DNA of 40,549 nt from an uncultured beta proteobacterium (GCA_903845345.1 CAIMXF010000559.1:1-40549); one strand, 5' to 3'. Counted from the stretch's first letter, positions 8,588 to 17,849 are shown. Notes: a model not told the origin generated them from the sequence alone. Program-made: numbers and translations.

Positions 8588-9001
8588 CTACGCGTGTTCC
8601 CGCGGCCGGGGATCGGCCGGTACCGTGTTTTCCTGGCGCGCCGCGAAGGCGCGGGCGTCCTTGGCGAACTCGCGGCGGAGCGTGTATTGGCGGCTCATCA
8701 GCACGATGATGGCAGGCCACATGGCCAACGCGGCGATCGGCAGCTTGGCAACGTAGAAAGCGGGCACGAGGATTACGGCGCCGATCGACAGCGCGGCGAG
8801 CACCCAGCCGGATTTGCTCAGCGCACGGCGGGACAACTCTTCGAAGCGGGCGTGGCGCTCGTACTCGGACAGGCCGGCCAGATGCGGCCCGTGGAACCAG
8901 TGCGGCAGCGGACGGGTGAAGCCGTTGCGCCAGGCGCGGTCGCGGCGCCCGGCTTCGACGATCTCGTCGGCGATCTGCGAGGCTTGGGATTTCGGGATCA
9001 T
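8588..9001 (-). CDS. Small membrane protein with two transmembrane helices
   Basis: The 137-aa protein begins MIPKSQASQIADEIVEAGRR. It has a soluble N-terminal half rich in His, Arg and Trp, including RPLPHWFHGPHLAGLSEYER. Two hydrophobic helices follow at about residues 65-83 and 86-105, then a basic tail. The N-terminal region (GLSEYERHARFEELSRRAL) looks like a cytosolic helical hairpin placed before the membrane. I do not recognise a named family. Codon use is consistent with a real gene. The ATG at 9001 has no strong ribosome binding site, and no neighbour suggests a pathway. Confidence 0.7.
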   Translation of the reverse strand: MIPKSQASQIADEIVEAGRRDRAWRNGFTRPLPHWFHGPHLAGLSEYERHARFEELSRRALSKSGWVLAALSIGAVILVPAFYVAKLPIAALAMWPAIIVLMSRQYTLRREFAKDARAFAARQENTVPADPRPREHA

Positions 9002-9130
9002 CAGGCATCGTACTCAGCGCGTCGAGAGCCGCACCATCCCCCTTTGGAGGTGTGCCTCCAATGCGACGCGTCACGCGGCAGCCGCGTCTCGTTCAGCGCG
9101 TATTCTTCAGGCCACCCACGAGAGCCGCCC

Positions 9131-9650
9131 ATGGACGACGACAGCCCGCCGGCCGTCGTCCTGGCCGCGGCGATCGAGCCGTGCAGCGATCGTTCGTCAC
9201 GGTCGGTCATGGACGCGCGCGTGCGCACGGGCAGCGCCAGTTCCACGCATTGGCGCAGGTGCAGGCGCAAGCCGCGCCGGCCGACGTCGCTCCCGCATGG
9301 CTGGACTGGATTCACGCGGCCTTCGTGGGGAGGGCGGTGTCTCGAGCTTGACGACGTTGGCTTGCCGATCGCGGCCGCGTCGAACGGCTCGACGCCCAGG
9401 AACCGCGGGCGCGGGTGCGGCCTTCCTGGCCCGGGGCGGCCCGGTTTGCGCCCGACGGTCGCGAGGTCGATCATCGAGCGGCCGGCGCGAAAATGGATCA
9501 GGCCGATCTCGTCCTGGCGGCGCTCGACGCGGCAATCGAGCCCGTTGCAGCAGCAAGGCCGGCGGGGAAGTCGACCATGCGCCGGAAGAGGTGGTCGATT
9601 TCGCGCGTCCGGGGCATCGGCCGGGCCCTTGCAGGCACGGGTGTCTCGCG
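9131..9650 (+). pseudogene. Probable degraded gene with several frameshifts
   Basis: Protein-like segments with G/C-rich third positions follow one another in different plus-strand frames. They run MDDDSPPAVVLAAAIE from 9131, then FVTVGHGRARAHGQRQFHAL and APAWLDWIHAAFVG from about 9185-9330. Next come LELDDVGLPIAAA and MDQADLVLAALDAAIEP (about 9345-9545), and finally EVDHAPEEVVDFARPG (about 9570-9615). No single frame is open throughout; one segment ends in TGA at 9349. This pattern suits a decayed gene of about 170 codons better than random sequence. I do not recognise the ancestor. The minus-strand alternative at 9001-9474 looks less protein-like. Confidence 0.35.
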
Positions 9651-9676
9651 GGCGCGCGCGACGCGCCCGCCTGCGC

Positions 9677-10036
9677 TCAGCTCGCGCGCATCGTGTCGTT
9701 GGGCGCCGGCAGGTACAGCTGTTCCGGGGGTACCAGGATCCACAGCAGGATGTACAGCGCGAGGCCAGACCCGGCGAACACGATGCCCAACGTGAAGATC
9801 AGGCGCCAGACCCAGGACGGCACCCCGGTGACCTGCGCGATGCCGCCGCACACGCCGCCGAGCCAGCGATCGCCGAGGCTGCGGCGGAACTGGTTGAGGG
9901 GGCTGGCCGGCGCGCTGGTGCGGCCGGACGGCAAGCCGTCGAGGATGCGGGCCTTGGCACGCGCGAACTCCTCGTCCGAGAGGACGCCGCGTTGATGGAG
10001 GTCGGCCAACTTGCCGAGTTCGTCGCTGTCTGACAT
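9677..10036 (-). CDS. PspC-domain membrane protein
   Basis: The chosen start is the ATG at 10036, six bases after an AGGAG site, giving 119 aa. A longer frame exists upstream but has no such site. Residues 1-33 form a SHOCT-like helical hairpin (ELGKLADLHQRGVLSDEEFARAKARIL). The rest is a PspC domain: FRRSLGDRWLGGVCGGIAQ, then the membrane segment WRLIFTLGIVFAGSGLALYILLWILVPPE. PspC proteins sense or relieve envelope stress in the phage-shock response. No pspA, pspB or pspF is nearby, so it acts alone here or serves a related role. The fold assignment is solid, the physiological role only inferred. Confidence 0.88.
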   Translation of the reverse strand: MSDSDELGKLADLHQRGVLSDEEFARAKARILDGLPSGRTSAPASPLNQFRRSLGDRWLGGVCGGIAQVTGVPSWVWRLIFTLGIVFAGSGLALYILLWILVPPEQLYLPAPNDTMRAS

Positions 10037-10255
10037 GGTGGTCTCCTGTGAGGCGAAAGCGTTGATCGATGAATGAAGATTACGCTTCGCATCGGAGCGC
10101 TGCCAGCGTTGTGCGACGGTCTGCGGTGCGGGCCGACAGGGCCTCGCCATTGGCCGACAGGGTGTCTTGCCCGACGCCGTCACGAGCCGCCTGCGGGCAC
10201 CGCTCGATCGGGCCGGCGACGGTCGATCGCCCGTGCCACCGCAGGCGCGACGGCT

Positions 10256-10501
10256 TCAGTGCTTCACGTTGTCCTTGTTGAAGCCCTTGGTCGGCGCCAT
10301 CGTCGGCCGCGGGCCGTCGTTGGAGTCGCTGCAGGGCGCCTGCCATTCGCGCAGCTCGGTCGCCAGCAACTGGTTGCCATCCTTTTGCGCCAGGGCCATC
10401 AGCTCGAAGACGTTGGCGTCGGTGACCAACTCGTGTCCGAGGCCCAGCTTGAGTTGGCGATAGATGTGTTGCGGATCGGTCGAGTTGTCCTGCGTCTTCA
10501 T
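10256..10501 (-). CDS. 81-aa hypothetical soluble protein
   Basis: An ATG at 10501 follows a clear GGAG site six bases upstream. The 81-aa product starts MKTQDNSTDPQHIYRQLKLG and is polar and probably helical in the first half (LGHELVTDANVFELMALAQK). It has one Cys and a loose Pro/Asn/Lys-rich tail. There is no signal peptide or membrane segment. The good start site and codon pattern argue that it is real, but I recognise no family. Its neighbours, PspC to the left and the CrtC/AttH-like gene to the right, are on the same strand, separated by about 219 and 103 bp. Confidence 0.65.
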   Translation of the reverse strand: MKTQDNSTDPQHIYRQLKLGLGHELVTDANVFELMALAQKDGNQLLATELREWQAPCSDSNDGPRPTMAPTKGFNKDNVKH

Positions 10502-10604
10502 GGGTTCTCCTGCAAAGTGAATCCCCTCGCGGCAACGTCTGTGCCCAGGTCCGGTGGACGTTGCGTGCAGGGCAGTGTGCCTTGCGGCGAATAGCCCCGC
10601 GCCG

Positions 10605-11783
10605 CTACAGGCGCAATTTGCCGGAATAGCCTGTGAGCTCGAGGTAGCCGTAGCCGACCGCCTCGCCCCCAGCGCCGCGCAGTGCGGACAGGCCTTCCCA
10701 GTAGACCGACCCGGTGGAACCGCGGCTGTCGAGCTCCTGGTCGTCCTGGAGCGCCGCCACGCGCCAGCCTCCGGCGGGCGTCGTCAAGGTCCAATCGACC
10801 GGATAGCTCGCCTGCGTGCGCGGACTCGTCCAGCGCCGCAGCACCTCGAAGCGCACCTCGCTCGCCGCGAAGACGCGGAGCACGCCGGACGCGCTTCGGA
10901 ACGAGCCGCCGGCCCACAACGTGCTGCCGTCGCCACGTCGCAGGCGGAATGCCGTCAACGCGCCGCCGTCCAGCAGATTGACGCCGATCCAGTCCCAGCC
11001 GACGGCCTCGGCCGGCAGCAGCTCGTTGCTCCATTCGTGGTCGAGCCATGCGCGCCCGTCGACGTCGCGCGCCCGCGCGCCCACGCGCTCGAGGCGCCCG
11101 CGCACCGCCAACTGCGGCTCGCTGTAGTAGTGGCTGGCCTGGCGCGGGTCGGGGCCTTTCTGCGAGTAGCCGGCGTCGCCTTGCAGCAGCAACGGCTGCG
11201 TGCCGGACAACTCCAGCGACAGCGCGAAGCGATCGCTGCGCACCTCGACGCGCAGCGCGCTGCTGCGCGACGCCTCGGTGGCAGCCGAGCGCTGCAGCGA
11301 CCAGTCGCGCAAGCGCACGACCTGCGTGCCCGACGCCGCCGGTGTCTGCGCGAGACCGAAGCCTTCGCGTGCGGCCCGTTGGTCGTGCATCAGTCCACCG
11401 CCGCGCGCGCCTGCCGCGAGGTCGGTCAGCGCCACGTGCGCGAACACGAGCTGGCGCGCGGCGAAGCGGCTGGCGGAGTCCTGTGCGAGCTCGGTGCGAC
11501 TGCGGAAGAACGTCACCTGGAAGCCGAACGCCGGCACGGGCCTGGCCGCGGCCAAGGCATCGTCCGTGCCCAGCCAGCCCGTGACGTACCACCACTCGAT
11601 GTGGGTGTCGGGGTGCGCGCCGTGATCGGCCGGAAAGCGCAGTGCACGGTGCGTGATGCCGAGCGGCGGCTCGACCAGGGCACCCGGCTGCGGCGCGGAC
11701 TCGGCCAGCGCCGCTCCGCCAGCGGTGGCGCGCGCGGCGATCAGCGCGAGCGGCAGGCCCGTGACGAAGGGGCGGCGGCGCAC
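10605..11783 (-). CDS. CrtC/AttH-like lipocalin-fold protein of an ABC system
   Basis: The start is GTG at 11783, directly after the TAA of the permease gene, with AAGGAGG inside the permease 3' end. The 392-aa product has an Arg-rich N-terminus and a hydrophobic stretch consistent with export. Conserved motifs of the CrtC/AttH family (carotenoid 1,2-hydratase-like) follow: HPDTHIEWWYVTGWL near residue 58, then HYYSEPQLAVRGRL, DGRAWLDHEWSNE and GWDWIGVNLLDGG. The fold is two lipocalin-like barrels. In this position beside an FtsX-type permease it is more likely a lipid-handling periplasmic partner than a carotenoid enzyme, and no carotenoid genes are present. That role is inferred from context. 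Confidence 0.82.
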   Translation of the reverse strand: MRRRPFVTGLPLALIAARATAGGAALAESAPQPGALVEPPLGITHRALRFPADHGAHPDTHIEWWYVTGWLGTDDALAAARPVPAFGFQVTFFRSRTELAQDSASRFAARQLVFAHVALTDLAAGARGGGLMHDQRAAREGFGLAQTPAASGTQVVRLRDWSLQRSAATEASRSSALRVEVRSDRFALSLELSGTQPLLLQGDAGYSQKGPDPRQASHYYSEPQLAVRGRLERVGARARDVDGRAWLDHEWSNELLPAEAVGWDWIGVNLLDGGALTAFRLRRGDGSTLWAGGSFRSASGVLRVFAASEVRFEVLRRWTSPRTQASYPVDWTLTTPAGGWRVAALQDDQELDSRGSTGSVYWEGLSALRGAGGEAVGYGYLELTGYSGKLRL

Positions 11784-14435
11784 TTACCAGTCCTCCTTGA
11801 CGGCACGCACGACGTCGCGACTCGCGGCGGCATGGCCGCTGCCCCAGGCCGTCAGCGCGCCGGCCAGGATCACGCCCAGTCCCAGCGTCAGCAAGGCGAC
11901 CGGCGGCACGCTCATCTGCATCGTCCAGTGGAAGCTCTGCGGATTCACGATCTTCACCAGCACGACGCTGACCGCGAGACCGAGCCCCAGGCCCAGCACC
12001 GCCCCGACTGCGCTCCACAGCGCGCCTTCGGACGCGACCAGCGTCAACACCTGGCGCCGCGTGAAGCCGAGGTGCTGCAAGGTGCCGAACTCGCGCCGCC
12101 GCGCCAGCACCTGCGCCGAGAAGCTCGCCGCGATGCCCGCCAGGCCGATCGCCAGCGCCACGCCTTGCAGCCAGCGCGTGACCGCGAAGCTGCGGTCGAA
12201 GATGCGCAGCGAGTAGGCGCGCAGCTCGCCCGACGTGCCGATCTCGATCGGCGAGCCGGAAGACACCGCCGACTTCAGGCGCGCGACGACGACGGGCTCG
12301 TCGGTGCTGCGACTGTCCAGCCAGACGGCCAGTCCGGTGATGCGATCGTCGCCTGTCAGGCGCAGCCAGTCGGCGCGCGACATCAGCAACGCGCCTTGCT
12401 GGCGGGCGTAGTCGCGCCAGATGCCGCGCACCACCGCGCGCGTGGCCACGCTGCGGCTCGGCCGCGACGAGGCGGACGTTCCTGGCGGCGGCAGGGGCAC
12501 GTCGATGATGTCGCCCTTCCTCAGGTGCTGCAGCGCGGCCAGCACTTCACTGGGATAGACCGCCAGCAGTTCGGCTCGGGACGGTGATGCCGGCGTCGCG
12601 TCGGGAGCGACGACCCACGGGAGCGACGGCACCGCTTCGTCGGGCGCGAGGTCGCGTACCAGCAGCATCGCGTCGGGTTGGTCGGGCGCCAGCGTGATCG
12701 GCACGAGGCGTTCGGCGCGCGCCTGCCGGATGCCGGCCCCGGACGCGGCGGTCACGACGGCCTGCGGCAGGAAGACCGGCGTGTCGCTGGCGCCCGGCGG
12801 CGTGCGCACATAGAGGTCGGCCGGCAGCACGTCGTCCAGCCAGACGATCAGCGAATCGCGGAAGCTCGTGACCATGACCGTGAGCGCCACCACCAGGCTC
12901 AGGCTCGCGACGACGCCGGCCACCGCCGCGGTGGCCGTGTGGCGCTGGTCGACTGCGCGCGCGACCGCCAGCGCTGCGACCGGATTGCTCGCGCCGCGAA
13001 AGCCTTTCAGCAGCAGCGAGACGACCTGAGGTACGAGGCTGATGCCCCCCAGCAGCAGCACACCGACGCACGCGTACGCGCCCCATGGGATCGCGTGCCA
13101 GGGCGGCACGAGCGCGAGCGCACCGGCGAGCGCGATCAGGCCCAGGCCTGCCCCGGCGGGCCAGTCGCCGCCGCTGGCAGTGCTCAGTCCCTTGAGGCTT
13201 TGCGCCGGCGCGAGTCCTTGTGCGGCGCGTGCAGGCCACCAGCCGCCGGCGAACGCCGACGCCACGCCCAGCGCGCCGTGGGCCAGCGCCGCCAGCGCGC
13301 TCCACTGAAGCGGCGGCGCGCCGTCGCCCAACGTGCCGTTGCCGAGATCCCCGCCAAGCGTGCGCAGCGCCGCAGCGGCCAGCGCGGTGCCGAGCGCGAG
13401 CCCGGCGACACCGCCGATCGCCCCCACCGTCAGGCTGTCGGTCCAGACGAGCGTGCGGCGTTGGCGTCCGCTCATGCCCAGCACCCCCAGCAGCGCGAGC
13501 TGCGGGATGCGCTTGGCGACGGCCAGCGACTGCACCGAGAACACGAGGAAGCCCCCGGTGAACAAGGCCACCAGCGACAGCACGCTGAGATTGACGCGGT
13601 ACGACTGCGACAGCCGTGCCATGCGCAGCGCCGCCTCGTCGGGCGCGGCGGCGCGCACGGCGGGGCCGGCGTCCAGCGCGGCCATCACGGCGTCCTGGCG
13701 CGCGCCGGGAGCCAGGCGCACGTCGATGCGCGACAGCGAGCCGAGGCGGTCGAAGTGCGTCTGCGCGCCGGCGATGTCCATTACCAGCAACGGCGGGCCG
13801 TCGGCGGCGATGCGGCCGCCGATCGCGAAGGCCTGGGTGCGGCCGTCGACCTGCAGCGTGAGGTGATCGGCCGTGCCCAGCAACGCGCGTGCGGACGCGT
13901 TGACGAAGACGAGATCGGGGTCGAGCGCCGACAGCGGCGCGGCCGGCGAGGTGTCCGCGGCGGCCGTGCCGGCGGCGGGTTCCGCCACGGGTCGTGGCAG
14001 CCAGCCGGGCGAGATCCACGGCGCCACCAACGCGTCCAGGCCGAGCAGGTGCGCGGGATGCGACTGGCCGTCGCTGCCGCGCACTCCGACGGACAGGTCG
14101 ATCACCGGGCTCGCCTGGGCCACGCCTGGCGCCATGGCGACCCGCGCGTACAGCTCTTCGGGCAGCAGGCCGTCGCGCGGACGCACGCTGAAGTCGGGGG
14201 CGCCGCTGGCGGCATGCACGGCCGTCGTGAATTCCGCCAGCGCCGACGCGTTGATCAGTTGCACCGCGAACGCGAGCGCGACGCCCAATGCGACGGCCAT
14301 CACCGCGGCCGCCTGGCGCCAGGGATGATGGCGCCATTCGGCCCAGAGCAACTGGGCGTGCAGTGCGACGATGGCGCGCAGGGGCGAGCGCGGCGGCGAG
14401 GAGGCGAGGGCGAAGGACAAGGGCGCGGTCGGCAA
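11784..14435 (-). CDS. Large FtsX-type ABC transporter permease (YbbP-like)
   Basis: The 883-aa protein starts at a TTG (14435) preceded by AGGGA; no ATG fits the frame before residue 45. It has an N-terminal membrane anchor (VMAVALGVALAFAVQ), a long periplasmic domain, a central block of helices and a C-terminal FtsX unit. Recognisable FtsX pieces are ARRREFGTLQHLGFTRRQVL followed by three helices to the end, and KRIPQLALLGVLGMSGRQR in the first unit. Two FtsX units in one chain match the YbbP class, which moves lipids or lipoproteins using ATP hydrolysis rather than importing solutes. The lipocalin gene is coupled downstream. The probable ATPase is at 17148-17849, beyond an opposite-strand gene. 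Confidence 0.87.
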   Translation of the reverse strand: MPTAPLSFALASSPPRSPLRAIVALHAQLLWAEWRHHPWRQAAAVMAVALGVALAFAVQLINASALAEFTTAVHAASGAPDFSVRPRDGLLPEELYARVAMAPGVAQASPVIDLSVGVRGSDGQSHPAHLLGLDALVAPWISPGWLPRPVAEPAAGTAAADTSPAAPLSALDPDLVFVNASARALLGTADHLTLQVDGRTQAFAIGGRIAADGPPLLVMDIAGAQTHFDRLGSLSRIDVRLAPGARQDAVMAALDAGPAVRAAAPDEAALRMARLSQSYRVNLSVLSLVALFTGGFLVFSVQSLAVAKRIPQLALLGVLGMSGRQRRTLVWTDSLTVGAIGGVAGLALGTALAAAALRTLGGDLGNGTLGDGAPPLQWSALAALAHGALGVASAFAGGWWPARAAQGLAPAQSLKGLSTASGGDWPAGAGLGLIALAGALALVPPWHAIPWGAYACVGVLLLGGISLVPQVVSLLLKGFRGASNPVAALAVARAVDQRHTATAAVAGVVASLSLVVALTVMVTSFRDSLIVWLDDVLPADLYVRTPPGASDTPVFLPQAVVTAASGAGIRQARAERLVPITLAPDQPDAMLLVRDLAPDEAVPSLPWVVAPDATPASPSRAELLAVYPSEVLAALQHLRKGDIIDVPLPPPGTSASSRPSRSVATRAVVRGIWRDYARQQGALLMSRADWLRLTGDDRITGLAVWLDSRSTDEPVVVARLKSAVSSGSPIEIGTSGELRAYSLRIFDRSFAVTRWLQGVALAIGLAGIAASFSAQVLARRREFGTLQHLGFTRRQVLTLVASEGALWSAVGAVLGLGLGLAVSVVLVKIVNPQSFHWTMQMSVPPVALLTLGLGVILAGALTAWGSGHAAASRDVVRAVKEDW

Positions 14436-14641
14436 TGGAGTCCCTGCATCCTGCCATCAAACGAAAGTCGCGCTCGGCGCCAACGGGCCGGTTTCGTCCG
14501 GGAAATGTCGCGCGCTGCGCCAAGTCGCGCATTTGTCGCCGATGTGGCAGCCATGGCCGCGCGGGGCCACCATCATGCGTGCATCCGCCGTATGCTTTGC
14601 GCCAGGACAGAGAACGACAACGTCAACGAACGAGACAACCC

Positions 14642-16966
14642 ATGACGCTTGCCACGCCCACCGCCGGCGCCACCCCCGACTCCACCGACATCGCCGCGAA
14701 CACGCGCGTCGTCCAGCGCATCTGTCCTTTGTGCGAGGCGTGCTGCGGGCTGAGCCTGACGGTGTCGGGCAATGGCGCGCAGGCGCGCGTGATCGCCATC
14801 CGCGGCGACGATCAGGACGTGTTCAGCCACGGCTACCTGTGCCCGAAGGCGATCGCGCTGAAGGACCTGGAGGACGACCCCGATCGCCTGCGCCAGCCCT
14901 TGGTCAAGCGCGACGGCCGCTTCGTCGAGGCCAGCTGGGACGAGGCCTACGCCGAGATCGCGCGCCGCCTGCCGCCTCTGGTGGCCGAGCACGGTCGCGA
15001 CGCGCTCGCCTTCACGCTGGGCAATCCGAACGTGCATCGCCTGGGGCTGGGCCTGTACGTGCAGCGCGCGCTGCGGGCGGCCGGTTCGCGCAACGTGTTC
15101 AGCGCGTCCACGCTCGACCAGATGCCGCGCCAGCTCGCCAGCGGCTGGATGTACGGCCATCCGCTGACGGTGCCGGTGCCCGACATCGACCGTTGCGACT
15201 TCCTGCTGATGCTGGGCGCCAACCCGATGGCCAGCAACGGCAGCATGTGGACGGTGCCCGACTTCCGCGGCCGCGCCAGGGCCATGCGCGCGCGCGGCGG
15301 CCAACTGGTGGTGATCGACCCGCGCCGTACCGAGACCGCCGGCATTGCCGACGAACACCATTTCATCCGCCCCGGCACCGACGTGTTCCTGTTGCTGGGC
15401 CTGCTGAACGTGCTGTTCGACGAAGGCCTCGTGCAACCGGGCCGGCTGGCCGAGTTCCTGGCCAGTGGCGACACCGGCATCGACGCGCTGCAGGCCGCGG
15501 TCGCGCCGTATGGCCCCGAGCGCATGGCCGAACGCTGTGGAGTGCCGGCCGCTGCGCAGCGGGCGCTCGCGCGGCGGCTCGCCGCGGCGCCGCGCGCGGC
15601 CGTCTATTCGCGCATCGGTTCGAGCACGCAGCGGTTCGGCACGCTCAACTCGGTGCTGGTCGATGCGCTGAACATCCTGACGGGGCATCTCGACCGCGAA
15701 GGCGGCGCGATGTTCCCGCACGCCGCGGCGTTCGCCGCGAACACGCAGGGCAAGCCGGGCATCGGGCGCGGCCTGGCGACCGGGCGCACGCGCAGCCGCG
15801 TCTCGGGCGCGCCGGAGGTGCTGGGCGAATATCCCACCAGCTGCCTGGCCGAGGAGATCGAGACCGAAGGCCCCGGCCGGATCCGCGCGCTGATCTCGGT
15901 GGCCTCCAATCCGGTGCTCTCGGCGCCCAACGGCGCGCGCATCGCGCAGGCCCTGCGCGGGCTGGACTTCATGGTGAGCGTGGACATCTACGTGAACGAG
16001 ACCACGCAGCACGCGGACGTGATCCTGCCGGGCCTGTCCACGTTCGAGGAGCCGCATTACGACGTCAGCTTCCCGCAGCTGTCGTGCCGCAACCACGCGC
16101 GCTACAGCCCGCCCGTGTTCGCGGCGCGGCCGGGCGCGCAGAGCGAATGGCAGTCGTTGCTGCGCATCGCCGCGATGCTGCGCGGCGAGCCCGATGCCGG
16201 CAAGCCGGGCTTCGATCTCGCCGCCTTCGACGAGCGCCTGCTGGTCGACGACCTGCGCCGACTGGCCGCCGGCGTGCCCGACGAATCGCAGTCCGCGATG
16301 CTGGACGCTCTCGGCGCCACGCCCGGCCCGGAACGCCTGCTCGATCTCGCGCTGCGCGCGGGCCCGCACGGCGACCGCTTCGGCCAGAAGCCGGGCGGCC
16401 TCAGCCTGGCCGCGCTGAAGGCCGCGCCGCACGGCGTCGACCTGGGCGCGCTCGAGCCGCGCCTGCCCGAGATCCTGCGTACGCCCAGCGGCCGCATCGA
16501 GCTGTGGCCCGCGCCGGTCGCTGCGGAACTGGCCGCCGTCGATGCCGCGCTGCGCGAGCCGCCGCCCGACCTGGTGGTGGTGGGTCGGCGCGACGTGCGC
16601 TCCAACAACAGCTGGATGCACAACCTGCCGACGCTCGCCAAGGGCCCCGAGCGTTGCACGGCCTTGCTGCACCCGGCCGACGCCGCGCGCCACGGCGTGC
16701 AGGCCGGCGACCGCGTGCGCCTGCAAGGCACCGGCGGGCGTTCCATCGAGCTGCCGGCGACGTTGTCCGACGAGATGATGCCCGGCGTCGTCAGCGTGCC
16801 GCACGGCTGGGGTCACGACCAGTCCGGCACGCGCCTGGGCGTTGCCGCGCAACGGCCGGGCGCCAATCTCAACGACCTGCTCGACGACCGCTTGCGCGAC
16901 CCGCTGTCCGGCACGTCGGTGCTCAACGGCGTGCCGGTGACGCTGAGCCGATGTGCGCAGGGATAG
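14642..16966 (+). CDS. Molybdopterin-dependent oxidoreductase with [4Fe-4S] site
   Basis: The 774-aa protein starts at ATG 14642; a longer frame upstream lacks protein character. The N-terminal [4Fe-4S] motif is Cys28-x2-Cys31-x3-Cys35, with the fourth ligand Cys67 in GYLCPKA. A molybdopterin-binding domain follows (LMLGANPMASNGSMWTVPDF, GGQLVVIDPRRTETAG), then the dinucleotide-binding C-terminal domain (DRVRLQGTGG, VSVPHGWGHDQSGTRLG). Where formate dehydrogenases carry Cys or Sec, this protein has SASTLDQMPRQ, so the metal ligand is unclear. There is no Tat signal and there are no electron-transfer subunits nearby, suggesting a soluble cytoplasmic enzyme. The substrate is unknown. It is on the opposite strand between the parts of an ABC system. 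Confidence 0.9.
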   Translation: MTLATPTAGATPDSTDIAANTRVVQRICPLCEACCGLSLTVSGNGAQARVIAIRGDDQDVFSHGYLCPKAIALKDLEDDPDRLRQPLVKRDGRFVEASWDEAYAEIARRLPPLVAEHGRDALAFTLGNPNVHRLGLGLYVQRALRAAGSRNVFSASTLDQMPRQLASGWMYGHPLTVPVPDIDRCDFLLMLGANPMASNGSMWTVPDFRGRARAMRARGGQLVVIDPRRTETAGIADEHHFIRPGTDVFLLLGLLNVLFDEGLVQPGRLAEFLASGDTGIDALQAAVAPYGPERMAERCGVPAAAQRALARRLAAAPRAAVYSRIGSSTQRFGTLNSVLVDALNILTGHLDREGGAMFPHAAAFAANTQGKPGIGRGLATGRTRSRVSGAPEVLGEYPTSCLAEEIETEGPGRIRALISVASNPVLSAPNGARIAQALRGLDFMVSVDIYVNETTQHADVILPGLSTFEEPHYDVSFPQLSCRNHARYSPPVFAARPGAQSEWQSLLRIAAMLRGEPDAGKPGFDLAAFDERLLVDDLRRLAAGVPDESQSAMLDALGATPGPERLLDLALRAGPHGDRFGQKPGGLSLAALKAAPHGVDLGALEPRLPEILRTPSGRIELWPAPVAAELAAVDAALREPPPDLVVVGRRDVRSNNSWMHNLPTLAKGPERCTALLHPADAARHGVQAGDRVRLQGTGGRSIELPATLSDEMMPGVVSVPHGWGHDQSGTRLGVAAQRPGANLNDLLDDRLRDPLSGTSVLNGVPVTLSRCAQG

Positions 16967-17147
16967 CCAGCCTTCGTGCTGCAAGCATGGCGATGACCCG
17001 TTCAGCATGCCGCGCCTTCGTCTGCAAGTGGCGCGTGCCGCGCATGCAGCACGCGGGTGCGGCGCACCTGTGGCAGCCGAGCGTGAGCCGGCTGGGCAGA
17101 AGATCCGGCAAATCGAGCGGAGCGCTGCCTTCCGGGCGATCCCGGCG

Positions 17148-17849
17148 CTAGATCGGCGTGGCCACGGGGACCGGCACGCGCACGCCCTGCGCGGTCAGTT
17201 CCAGCACCCGGTCGCAGCGCGCCGCGGCCGGCGGCGAGTGCGTGACCATCAGCACGCCGGCACCGGTGCGGCGGGCGGCGTCGACGAGCACGTCCATCAC
17301 CAGGCCGGCGCTGCGGGGATCGAGGTTGCCGGTGGGCTCGTCGGCCAGCACGAGGGCCGGTTCGTGCACCAGCGCGCGCGCGATCGCGACGCGCTGCAAC
17401 TGGCCGCCCGAGAGCTGGCGCGGGGCACGGTCGCCGAGGCCCTCCAGGCCGACGGCCGCCAGCATGCGGGCGACGCGGTCGCCGCGCGGGCGTCCGAGCA
17501 GTTGCAGCGGCAGCCCCACGTTGTCGGCCACGCTCAGGTGCGGCAGCACGTGGAAGGCCTGGAACACGAAGCCCAGATCCTCGCGGCGCAACCGGGCGGC
17601 CTCCGGTTCGGACATCCCCAGCACGTCGCGGCCGGCCAGAGTGACCGAGCCGGCGTCGGCGGTGTCGAGTCCGGCCACGCAGTTGAGCAGCGTCGACTTG
17701 CCGACGCCCGATTCGCCCAGCAGCGCGACGAGTTCGCCGCGCGCCATGGCCAGCGAGACGTCGCTGAAGACGAAGGCGTCGCCGTAGCGCTTGGCGAGGC
17801 CGGCGACGGTCAGGAGAGGAGCCGCATCGGCTCGTGTGAGGTCGTTCAT
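17148..17849 (-). CDS. LolD/MacB-type ABC transporter ATPase
   Basis: The start is taken at ATG 17849, giving 233 aa, the usual length for this family; an upstream extension in frame has no family similarity. Walker A is GESGVGKST (residues 45-53), the Q-loop Gln97, the signature LSGGQ (146-150), Walker B VLADEP (167-172) and the switch His204. The tail ends in VPVPVATPI. It belongs to the MacB/LolD/YbbA group that works with FtsX-type permeases. The only such permease in the window is at 11784-14435 on the same strand, with the molybdopterin gene inserted between. Pairing is inferred from family and position. Confidence 0.93.
   Translation of the reverse strand: MNDLTRADAAPLLTVAGLAKRYGDAFVFSDVSLAMARGELVALLGESGVGKSTLLNCVAGLDTADAGSVTLAGRDVLGMSEPEAARLRREDLGFVFQAFHVLPHLSVADNVGLPLQLLGRPRGDRVARMLAAVGLEGLGDRAPRQLSGGQLQRVAIARALVHEPALVLADEPTGNLDPRSAGLVMDVLVDAARRTGAGVLMVTHSPPAAARCDRVLELTAQGVRVPVPVATPI

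Noticed and set aside
9001-9474. 157-aa minus-strand ORF
   Set aside because: No RBS, no motif and poor protein-like composition; plus-strand fragments in the same place look more coding-like.
10605-11783. Carotenoid biosynthesis gene crtC
   Set aside because: Family similarity exists, but no carotenoid genes are in the window, and the gene is translationally coupled to an ABC permease.
10554-12587. 677-aa plus-strand ORF
   Set aside because: Antisense to the CrtC/AttH-like gene and permease; it has no start site or motif and shows shadow-frame composition.
14573-17008. 811-aa minus-strand ORF
   Set aside because: Antisense to the molybdopterin oxidoreductase, whose cluster motif and domains are unambiguous.
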